Shown: piece by piece, positions 1-5,582 of the stretch
How the letters are laid out: every line of letters starts with the position of its first letter
Numbering within the stretch: position 1 is the stretch's first letter
Assembly (NCBI GenBank): GCA_938003565.1
Contig: CALKYB010000046.1
Coordinates: 1 to 5,582 of the forward strand
From: an uncultured bacterium
Lineage (GTDB): Bacteria; Bdellovibrionota_C; UBA2361; SZUA-149; CALKYB01
DNA: 5,582 nucleotides
Reading direction: 5' to 3'
Program-made: the position numbers and the translations under genes
Notes under the pieces: model-generated
Database searches by the model: none
Seen by the model: only the letters and a program-made list of their open reading frames with translations
Told to the model about the DNA's origin: nothing

Positions 1-1777
1 ATCTACGATCAATGACGATTTGGGACACATATACAAGGTTGTCGGTGACAATGCTCAACTCTCAAAGTGGGCTGGTGGAATAGGAAATGACTGGACTAAT
101 GTTCGCTCAACGGGTGCACAAATAAAAGGAACGAATGGCGAGAGCCAGGGAGTCATTCCTTTTCTAAAGGTCGCCAATGATACGGCTATCGCTGTAAACC
201 AGGGAGGAAAAAGAAAAGGAGCTGTTTGCGCCTATCTTGAGTCTTGGCACTTAGAAATTGAAGAGTTTCTCGAACTCAGAAAAAACACTGGAGACGAGCG
301 TCGTAGAACTCACGACATGAACACAGCGAACTGGGTCCCTGACCTTTTCATGAAACGCGTAGTAGAGAACGGAACTTGGACACTATTTAGCCCCAGCGAA
401 GTTCCTGACCTCCATGACCTCTATGGAAAAGAGTTTGAGAAACGCTACGAAGAATATGAAACGATGGCAGTTGAGGGCCAACTGAGACAACATAAACAAG
501 TCCCAGCGGTTGAGCTTTGGAGAAAAATGCTCTCCATGTTGTTTGAAACTGGACACCCATGGATCACTTTTAAGGATCCCTCGAACATCAGATCTCCGCA
601 AGACCATGCGGGAGTCGTACATAGCTCGAACCTCTGTACAGAAATTCTTCTAAACACGAGTGCCGACGAAACAGCTGTTTGCAATCTAGGCTCCATCAAC
701 CTTCCAATTCATGTTCGTAACGGGAAACTAGACGAAGAGATGTTATCTGACACAATTAACACTGCTGTAAGAATGTTAGATAACGTTGTTGACATCAACT
801 ACTATCCAACAGACGAAGCTGCTACCTCAAACAAGACTCATAGGCCAGTAGGAATGGGCATCATGGGATTTCAAGATGCGCTTTACAAGTTGAAGTTCAG
901 CTATGCCAGCAATGAGGCCATAGAATTTGCTGATAACAGCATGGAGATGATTTCCTACTATGCAATCTTGACATCATCAAAGCTGGCCAAAGAAAGAGGC
1001 ACTTACAAAAGCTATGAAGGCTCAAAATGGAGTAAAGGCCTTTTACCGATTGACTCAATAGACATTCTCGAAGAACAACGCGGAGGTCATGTTGAAGTCG
1101 ACCGAAGCGCGAAAATGGACTGGGATATTGTACGCAAAAGCATCGCCGAGCATGGAATGCGAAACAGTAACGTAATGGCAATCGCACCGACCGCCACAAT
1201 CGCCAATATCTCAGGCATCACACAATCCATTGAGCCGACCTATAGAAATCTGTTCGTAAAATCAAATCTCTCGGGAGAGTTTGTTTCGGTCAATCCCTAC
1301 CTAGTTCAAGAGCTTAAAGCTCTAGACCTCTGGGATGATGAAATGATTGATGACTTGAAATATTTTGATGGAATCATCACCCAGATTGAACGAATTCCTG
1401 ACAATATCAAGGAGCTGTATTTAACAGCATTCGAAATTGACCCTGTTTGGTTAATTGAATGTGCTAGTCGACGACAAAAATGGATTGATATGGGTCAGTC
1501 TCTCAATCTTTACTTGGCGACACCAAACGGCAAAAAACTCAACGATATGTATCAAATGGCTTGGAAACGAGGGTTAAAAACTACTTATTATCTAAGGTCT
1601 TTAGGTGCGACTCAAATTGAAAAATCTAGTATCGACATTAATCGCCGAGGAATTCAGCCAAAATGGATGAAAAATAAATCAGCCTCAAGCACAGTGGAAG
1701 TCGATCGACATGCGGCCGAAGCCGCTGCTCAGGGGATTCCCCAAGAGCTAACAGGTGGGTGCGAGTCCTGCGAGTAG
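1..1777 (+). CDS. nrdA: Ribonucleoside-diphosphate reductase alpha subunit (class I, NrdA), 5' end cut off by window
   Basis: Catalytic subunit that reduces ribonucleoside diphosphates to deoxyribonucleotides in the cytoplasm, working with NrdB encoded next to it. The frame is open to the window edge (codons begin at base 2), and residues before the TTG at 20 already match the family, so that TTG is not the start. Numbering from it: N204-C206-E208 in SNLCTEI is the substrate-radical Asn/Cys/Glu site; C221 (AVCNLG) is one partner of the active-site disulfide; P390-T393 (PTAT) is the phosphate-binding loop; Y523-Y524 is the tyrosine pair that passes the radical; C581 and C584 in the C-terminal CESC tail are the reducing shuttle pair. 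The partner cysteine of C221 should lie a few codons before base 1. By comparison with long chlamydial/Pseudomonas-type NrdA, some 350-460 N-terminal residues, including any ATP cones, are missing. The 71 bp before nrdB show no clear promoter, so co-transcription is inferred. Confidence 0.96.
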   Translation, partial: STINDDLGHIYKVVGDNAQLSKWAGGIGNDWTNVRSTGAQIKGTNGESQGVIPFLKVANDTAIAVNQGGKRKGAVCAYLESWHLEIEEFLELRKNTGDERRRTHDMNTANWVPDLFMKRVVENGTWTLFSPSEVPDLHDLYGKEFEKRYEEYETMAVEGQLRQHKQVPAVELWRKMLSMLFETGHPWITFKDPSNIRSPQDHAGVVHSSNLCTEILLNTSADETAVCNLGSINLPIHVRNGKLDEEMLSDTINTAVRMLDNVVDINYYPTDEAATSNKTHRPVGMGIMGFQDALYKLKFSYASNEAIEFADNSMEMISYYAILTSSKLAKERGTYKSYEGSKWSKGLLPIDSIDILEEQRGGHVEVDRSAKMDWDIVRKSIAEHGMRNSNVMAIAPTATIANISGITQSIEPTYRNLFVKSNLSGEFVSVNPYLVQELKALDLWDDEMIDDLKYFDGIITQIERIPDNIKELYLTAFEIDPVWLIECASRRQKWIDMGQSLNLYLATPNGKKLNDMYQMAWKRGLKTTYYLRSLGATQIEKSSIDINRRGIQPKWMKNKSASSTVEVDRHAAEAAAQGIPQELTGGCESCE

Positions 1778-1833
1778 GTTTGCTAAGATTAGCTAGAATT
1801 TAGAAGAAGTTTTGAATAGAGAAGAAAAAACAA

Positions 1834-1839
1834 AAGGAG
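1834..1839 (+). promoter_or_regulatory. Ribosome binding site of nrdB
   Basis: AAGGAG, a near-perfect Shine-Dalgarno sequence, ends 9 nt before the ATG at 1849 and fixes that start. It sits in a purine-rich stretch at the end of the 71-bp nrdA-nrdB gap. Earlier in the gap, GCTAAGATTAGC (1781-1792) is a small palindromic motif, too short to call a terminator. Confidence 0.85.
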
Positions 1840-1848
1840 AATAAACAA

Positions 1849-2907
1849 ATGTCTTGTTGCTCAGCCGCAAAGGAAGAAACCCCGTACGATTTGACTAGAG
1901 AAGTAAATGTTGATGACAAAAAACTCATTAACTGCAAGGCAGTGGATGTTAACCAACTTCACCCAATGAAATATAAATGGGCCTGGGAGCACTACATGAA
2001 CGGTTGTAATAACAACTGGCTACCCACCGAAGTTCCAATGCAAAAAGACATCGAGTTGTGGAAATCAAACAAACTGACTGAGGGCGAACGACAGGTTATC
2101 ATGAGAAACCTAGGCTTTTTTAGCACAGGAGAAAGTCTTGTTGGTAACAACATTGTTTTGGCTATTTTTCGCCACATCACCAACCCTGAAGCCAGACAAT
2201 ATCTGCTACGACAAGCCTTTGAAGAGGCTGTTCACACACATACGTTCCAGTATATTGTTGATTCACTGGGTCTTGATGGTCGAGAAGTTTTTAACATGTA
2301 CCATGAAGTTGATTCAATCCGAGGGAAAGATGACTTTGTAATGTCTCTTACTGAATCAGTGCTAGACCCAAACTTCAGCACTGAGACAACAGAAGGTATT
2401 CAAGATTTTATAAAAAACTTGGTTGGCTTCTATGTCATTATGGAAGGCATATTCTTTTATAGTGGTTTTGTAATGATACTTTCTTTCCATAGACAGAATC
2501 GCATGACTGGTATTGGAGAACAGTTTCAATATATACTTAGAGATGAAAGTATCCACCTAAACTTCGGCGTAGACCTAATTAACACAATTAAAGCCGAAAA
2601 TCCTGAAGCTTGGACACCAAAACTTCAAAGTGAAATTATAGACATGATCAAGAAAGCAGTAAGCTACGAGTATGCCTACGCTTGTGACTGTTTGCCGGAT
2701 GGCGTTTTAGGGCTTAATTCTGAAATGTTTGAAGAGTATGTTCAATACATCGCAGATAGAAGAATAGAACGTATTGGTCTTCCAGCTCAGTACAACTCCA
2801 AAAACCCTTTTCCTTGGATGAGTGAAACAATTGACTTGGCCAAAGAAAAGAACTTCTTCGAAACCAGAGTTACTGAATATCAGTCGGCTGGCTCCTTAGA
2901 ATGGTAG
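1849..2907 (+). CDS. nrdB: Ribonucleotide reductase beta subunit, class Ic type (Phe at the radical Tyr position)
   Basis: Small subunit that builds the metal-oxo cofactor and sends an oxidising equivalent to the catalytic cysteine of NrdA. The 352 residues are a full-length ferritin-like R2. Metal ligands can be placed at E95 (FFSTGES), E126 and H129 (FEEAVH), E199 (MEGIFF), E233 and H236 (RDESIH). The residue four after H129, tyrosine in class Ia/Ib, is F133 (codon 2245-2247), and the first ligand is Glu, not the Asp of E. coli. Both are hallmarks of class Ic enzymes, which use Mn(IV)/Fe(III) instead of a tyrosyl radical. From memory, each ligand is 6 residues later than in the C. trachomatis protein. 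Radical-path residues W57, Y228 and Y344 are present. The N-terminus MSCCSAAKEE has an unusual Cys pair. It follows nrdA and ends 42 bp before a terminator. Confidence is very high for R2 and high for class Ic; cofactor chemistry is inferred. Confidence 0.97.
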   Translation: MSCCSAAKEETPYDLTREVNVDDKKLINCKAVDVNQLHPMKYKWAWEHYMNGCNNNWLPTEVPMQKDIELWKSNKLTEGERQVIMRNLGFFSTGESLVGNNIVLAIFRHITNPEARQYLLRQAFEEAVHTHTFQYIVDSLGLDGREVFNMYHEVDSIRGKDDFVMSLTESVLDPNFSTETTEGIQDFIKNLVGFYVIMEGIFFYSGFVMILSFHRQNRMTGIGEQFQYILRDESIHLNFGVDLINTIKAENPEAWTPKLQSEIIDMIKKAVSYEYAYACDCLPDGVLGLNSEMFEEYVQYIADRRIERIGLPAQYNSKNPFPWMSETIDLAKEKNFFETRVTEYQSAGSLEW

Positions 2908-2910
2908 AGT

Positions 2911-2920
2911 AGCTTAAGCT
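2911..2920. repeat. 10-bp perfect palindrome after nrdB
   Basis: AGCTTAAGCT starts 3 bp after the nrdB stop codon and is its own reverse complement. Its CTTAA could alternatively pair with the TTAAG at 2929-2933. It may be a small structure in the 3' end of the nrd transcript, or chance; no function is claimed. Confidence 0.4.
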
Positions 2921-2949
2921 CAACTAATTTAAGAAGATAGTTTGAGAGA

Positions 2950-2974
2950 AGCCGGGGAGACCCGGCTTTTTTTT
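2950..2974 (+). terminator. Rho-independent terminator of nrdAB
   Basis: A 7-bp perfect stem (AGCCGGG at 2950-2956 with CCCGGCT at 2961-2967) closes a GAGA loop of the stable GNRA class and runs into eight Ts (2967-2974). It lies 42 bp after the nrdB stop and separates the reductase operon from the ABC transporter genes. On the opposite strand it lacks an equally good T-run, so it acts in the + direction. Confidence 0.95.
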
Positions 2975-3049
2975 CGCACTCCACCTTACCTAGCGCTACC
3001 TATGCGTTTACTAAATCAAAAACTACTACATCTGAATTGGCAAAAAGTA

Positions 3050-3096
3050 GAGATAGCAAAAACGCTCAAATAGAAAGCAGCTGCAAAAGCTATCTC
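3050..3096. repeat. Inverted repeat with internal palindrome
   Basis: GAGATAGC (3050-3057) and GCTATCTC (3089-3096) are perfect 8-bp inverted arms separated by 31 bp. The spacer contains the 8-bp palindrome GCAGCTGC (3077-3084). No T-run follows, so it is not a terminator. It lies about 110 bp upstream of the candidate promoter and could be an operator or transcript structure, but an 8-bp pair in 300 bp of biased sequence can arise by chance. Confidence 0.4.
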
Positions 3097-3204
3097 AGGC
3101 CAAAAAAGACCATACTAAATAATTAAGGACCGCTACACTATCATCAAAAAACTATAGCAGGGCAAAGAACACCTTAAAATCTAGATAAAATACAATCCAT
3201 ACAC

Positions 3205-3233
3205 TTGCTGATCTAAAGGCAAACTTCTACAAT
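3205..3233 (+). promoter_or_regulatory. Candidate sigma-70-type promoter of the ABC transporter pair
   Basis: TTGCTG (3205-3210) and TACAAT (3228-3233) are separated by exactly 17 bp. The -10 hexamer matches consensus at five of six positions; the -35 keeps only the leading TTG. Transcription would begin near 3240 and leave a leader of about 37 nt before the ATG at 3277. Further -10-like hexamers at 3186-3191 (TAAAAT) and 3191-3196 (TACAAT) have no suitable -35. The upstream terminator makes a promoter somewhere in this gap necessary; this is the best-spaced candidate. Confidence 0.35.
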
Positions 3234-3276
3234 CAAAGGCCTGAAACTAAAGAGCGCTAAACCTGAACCTAAATTA

Positions 3277-5034
3277 ATGCTGAACTTTCTAAAAAACTAT
3301 CCTTCAAAATACTGGAAATTCTATCTCGCTGGAATACTAGCTCTCCTGGCAACCAACTACGTTAGCACGCTAATACCTAGAAAAATCGAAGCAGCTATTG
3401 ATGTCTTAAGGTTAGAGACTCCAACACAATCAGAATTGGGTGAGATCGTAGCTTCAATAATTTTGCTAAGCGTTTGCCTTTTAGCTATCCGCACTTTGTC
3501 TCGAATACTTATCTTCTTCCCGGGTCGTTTCGTGGAATTCGACTTGAGAAATGATTTATACTCCCACCTAATAGGGCTCTCCTCAACTTTCTTCAACAAA
3601 CAGAAAGTTGGAGACCTAATGTCTAGGCTAATTAACGATATTCAACATCTGAGATTGATGGTCGGATTTGCCTTCTTAAACCTTGGTAATACACTAATCC
3701 TCTTTCCATTTGCCCTATACCAAATGGCACAAATCAACCTCAAGCTTACATTGCTATCCGTAGCGCCCATACCATTCATAATGTGCTTTATTTTGGTGAT
3801 CGTAAAATTCTACTATCGATCAGTCCAAAAAACTCAAAGTCTACTCGGCTCTCTCACTGATCAAGCAGTTCAAACATTTAGCGGTATCAACACGGTAAAA
3901 TGCTATAATGCAGAATCAGCGTTCAACACTGAATTTGAAGCCGTAAACCAAGATTTTCAAAAATCCTCTATTGATGTTGCTTACTATCGCTCAATGATGT
4001 TCCCGACGCTGGCTGTAATAGGAAGCATTGGAAATTTTGTTCTATTCTATTTTGGTAGTCCGATGATCGTAGAAGGAAAGTTAAGTATAGGACAATTCAC
4101 TGCTTTCAGTGCGTACATAGCCTTACTCGCTTGGCCGACAGCATCCATGGCTTATATGATTTCTGTATATCAAAGAGGAAAGGTGGCGGTAGAGAGAATA
4201 CAAACTGTATTTTCTGAAACTCCTGATATCATAGATGGGGATCACACCAACCACTGCTTAAAACTACTCAGTGCTCCTAGCATTGAATTCAAAGACTTCT
4301 CTTTTAGATTCTCTCCAACCTCTCCTCTCCTCCTCGAGCATCTAACTTTCAAACTTGAAGCTGGTCAAACTCTAGGTATCTTTGGCCCGACGGGCTCAGG
4401 GAAATCTCTCATTGCTGACATCATCTCTCGAAGACTAGCAGTTGATTCCGGAGGAGTTTATATTAACAACGAGGACATCACCCAATGGCCGGTTACCGAA
4501 TATAGAAAAGCAGTGTCATATGTGCCACAAAACAGTTTCTTATTTTCTGAAACAATAGAAAAAAACATTTCCTATGCAAACCAAACCGATATTCCAGATC
4601 GCGATGCAGTAAAAGCTGCTGCTAGACAAGCCGCTGTAGACAAAGATATTTCCGAGTTTCCAAAAGGCTATCAAACATCGACTGGAGAAAAAGGCATAGT
4701 TCTTTCCGGTGGCCAGAAAAATAGAGTCGCCTTAGCCCGCGCTTTTTTCAAACCTCATAACATACTAGTTCTTGACGACGTCTTATCATCAGTTGATCAC
4801 GACACCGAGAAGAAGCTAATTGAACAAATTGGCTCCTCCAAAAATTCATCTACGAGCACAATAATTATATCGCATCGAGTTAGCGCTCTTACACGCTGTG
4901 AAAAAATAATCGTCCTTGAAGGTGGGAAAATCACTGCTCAAGGAAGTCACGATGAATTGATTTTAAAGGATGGTATTTACCGAGATACTTGGAGATATCA
5001 AAAGCTTTCTGAAGGAGAAGAAAGCAATGCGTGA
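3277..5034 (+). CDS. ABC exporter half-transporter, membrane domain fused to ATPase; degenerate-site subunit
   Basis: Inner-membrane ABC exporter subunit of 585 residues, the usual length for a half-transporter. The membrane domain covers about residues 1-310, with six hydrophobic segments near 14-33, 58-80, 131-150, 158-177, 243-260 and 273-297. The ATPase domain follows: Walker A GPTGSGKS (370-377), Q-loop Q418, signature LSGGQ (476-480), Walker B ending at D500, D-loop SSVD (504-507) and switch H533. The residue after D500 is D501, where an active exporter site has the catalytic Glu. That substitution with an intact signature is typical of one subunit of heterodimeric pumps (MdlA, TM287 type). 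A second exporter gene overlaps its end by 8 bp, supporting a heterodimer. The ATG at 3277 is the only usable start in the open frame and suits the family's N-terminus, but no Shine-Dalgarno precedes it. Substrate is unknown: drug, lipid or peptide export are all possible. Confidence 0.95.
   Translation: MLNFLKNYPSKYWKFYLAGILALLATNYVSTLIPRKIEAAIDVLRLETPTQSELGEIVASIILLSVCLLAIRTLSRILIFFPGRFVEFDLRNDLYSHLIGLSSTFFNKQKVGDLMSRLINDIQHLRLMVGFAFLNLGNTLILFPFALYQMAQINLKLTLLSVAPIPFIMCFILVIVKFYYRSVQKTQSLLGSLTDQAVQTFSGINTVKCYNAESAFNTEFEAVNQDFQKSSIDVAYYRSMMFPTLAVIGSIGNFVLFYFGSPMIVEGKLSIGQFTAFSAYIALLAWPTASMAYMISVYQRGKVAVERIQTVFSETPDIIDGDHTNHCLKLLSAPSIEFKDFSFRFSPTSPLLLEHLTFKLEAGQTLGIFGPTGSGKSLIADIISRRLAVDSGGVYINNEDITQWPVTEYRKAVSYVPQNSFLFSETIEKNISYANQTDIPDRDAVKAAARQAAVDKDISEFPKGYQTSTGEKGIVLSGGQKNRVALARAFFKPHNILVLDDVLSSVDHDTEKKLIEQIGSSKNSSTSTIIISHRVSALTRCEKIIVLEGGKITAQGSHDELILKDGIYRDTWRYQKLSEGEESNA
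5012..5017 (+). promoter_or_regulatory. Ribosome binding site of the second ABC gene
   Basis: AAGGAG lies inside the last codons of the first ABC gene and ends 9 nt before the ATG at 5027, the same motif and spacing as at nrdB. It decides the start of the overlapping gene and fits translational coupling of the two subunits. Confidence 0.8.
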
Positions 5035-5582
5035 ATTTGCAGCCGGACGCGGGGGGCGACCCAAAACAAAGAAAGGTCAAGATCTAAAGTACTTCAAGCT
5101 TTACTTGAACTACCTAAGACCTCATAAAATGGCGCTCCTGCTTGGCTTCTTGGCAATACCAATTATCACGGTAGTTCATCTTTTACAGCCAGTACTTATT
5201 AAAGTGGGGATTGACCGTGACATAGCTAATTCGGACCTAGATAGTCTAGCAATTACTGCTCTTTGGTTTGGACTCTGCGTTGTTGTCGAACTAATTTGCC
5301 GTTCACTCCAAAGTTATCTCTTTCAAAAAACTGGAATCCAAAGCGTTACTGCCCTCAGAAAAGACCTCTTTGAGCATATTTTGCAACAATCCTCCACTTA
5401 CTACGACAAGACGCCAGTTGGCCAGTTAACTACACGGGTAAGTTCTGATATCGAAGCTCTAAACGAAACATTTAGTAGTGGGGTCATAACTCTTCTAGCA
5501 GACATTCTAAACATTATAGGAATTGCCGGAATAATGTTCTACCTAAGTCCTCGTCTAACTCTTTACACGCTGGCTTTCGTCC
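5027..5582 (+). CDS. ABC exporter half-transporter, second subunit, 3' part beyond the window
   Basis: The frame runs open from the ATG at 5027 to the window edge, giving 185 residues and one extra base. It begins with a basic, glycine-rich cytoplasmic tail (about residues 5-17, rich in Gly, Arg and Lys). Hydrophobic segments follow near 35-56, 73-95 and 152-173, with a fourth starting near 177: the first half of a type-I exporter membrane domain. Residues 125-147 contain YYDKTPVGQLTTRV and SDIEALNE, closely resembling the first intracellular loop of MdlB/BmrD/LmrCD-type exporters. The ATPase domain, expected near residues 340-580, is not in the window, so its catalytic Glu cannot be checked. 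It overlaps the preceding ABC gene by 8 bp, has its own AAGGAG, and is very probably that gene's heterodimer partner. By analogy it should carry the intact Walker B Glu. Substrate is not inferable. Confidence 0.92.
   Translation, partial: MREFAAGRGGRPKTKKGQDLKYFKLYLNYLRPHKMALLLGFLAIPIITVVHLLQPVLIKVGIDRDIANSDLDSLAITALWFGLCVVVELICRSLQSYLFQKTGIQSVTALRKDLFEHILQQSSTYYDKTPVGQLTTRVSSDIEALNETFSSGVITLLADILNIIGIAGIMFYLSPRLTLYTLAFV

Larger units (their letters stand above)
2975..3276. other. Non-coding A-rich intergenic region
   Basis: About 300 bp between the nrdAB terminator and the ABC transporter gene. I find no convincing open frame on either strand. The frame of the downstream gene is open back to 3217 but has no ATG, GTG or TTG before 3277. 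The + strand is rich in A and poor in G. Contents noted: a palindrome TAGCGCTA (2991-2998), hexamer TACCTA twice 10 bp apart (2987 and 2997), an inverted repeat at 3050-3096, and a candidate promoter at 3205-3233. No tRNA, riboswitch or second terminator is visible. Confidence 0.7.

Noticed and set aside
20..22. TTG as the start codon of nrdA
   Set aside because: The frame is open to base 2, the preceding residues STINDD fit the NrdA family, and the N-terminal half of the protein is missing. This is a window-edge truncation, not a short gene.
383..1199. Open frames on the - strand inside nrdA (383-622, 445-699, 897-1199)
   Set aside because: They lie opposite a strongly conserved coding region, show no recognisable domains and have no context of their own.
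1778..1848. Promoter or terminator between nrdA and nrdB
   Set aside because: GCTAAGATTAGC is too short for a terminator and no spaced -35/-10 pair is visible; co-transcription is simpler.
1992..2556. Short frames overlapping nrdB (- strand 1992-2183 and 2362-2556, + strand 2138-2341)
   Set aside because: They are out-of-frame shadows of a well-supported nrdB, without family features.
3186..3196. TAAAAT/TACAAT as the -10 of the ABC operon
   Set aside because: No hexamer resembling a -35 lies 16-18 bp upstream. The pair at 3205-3233 has better spacing.
3357..3599. 80-residue - strand frame inside the first ABC gene
   Set aside because: It is antisense to conserved transmembrane coding sequence and has no motif or ribosome binding site that I can support.
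1..5582. A functional system joining the reductase and the ABC transporter
   Set aside because: A strong terminator and a 300-bp gap separate them, and both are common housekeeping or efflux families. Adjacency alone does not support a joint role.

Overview
This window is AT-rich bacterial chromosomal sequence with all genes on the + strand. It holds two transcription units separated by a strong intrinsic terminator.

Unit 1 (1-2974) is a class I ribonucleotide reductase operon. It contains the 3' part of nrdA (catalytic alpha subunit; its start lies before the window) and a complete nrdB (radical-generating beta subunit), 71 bp apart. A GC-rich hairpin with a GNRA-type loop and a T-run ends the unit. 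The best observation in the window is in NrdB: the position of the radical-carrying tyrosine is phenylalanine (F133), and the first metal ligand is glutamate (E95) instead of aspartate. All other metal ligands and radical-transfer residues are kept. This is the signature of class Ic reductases, which use a Mn/Fe cofactor without a tyrosyl radical and are known from Chlamydia trachomatis. From memory, the protein follows the chlamydial R2 with a constant +6 residue offset.

The gap at 2975-3276 is A-rich and non-coding. It holds a modest inverted repeat and one plausible sigma-70-type promoter just upstream of the next gene.

Unit 2 (3277 to beyond the end) encodes two half-size ABC exporters that overlap by 8 bp and very probably form a heterodimer. 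The first is complete, and the residue after its Walker B aspartate is Asp instead of the catalytic Glu, as in the degenerate-site subunit of MdlA/MdlB-, BmrC/BmrD- or TM287/288-like pumps. The second is cut by the window edge within its membrane domain. Nothing in the sequence shows the substrate.

Host: two AAGGAG ribosome binding sites and ordinary gene packing indicate a bacterium. The chlamydial-type class Ic reductase would suit the Chlamydiota/Verrucomicrobiota side of the tree, but these genes move horizontally and also occur elsewhere, so this is a weak guess. The two units look functionally unrelated. I see no mobile element, CRISPR array, RNA gene or clearly new system here.
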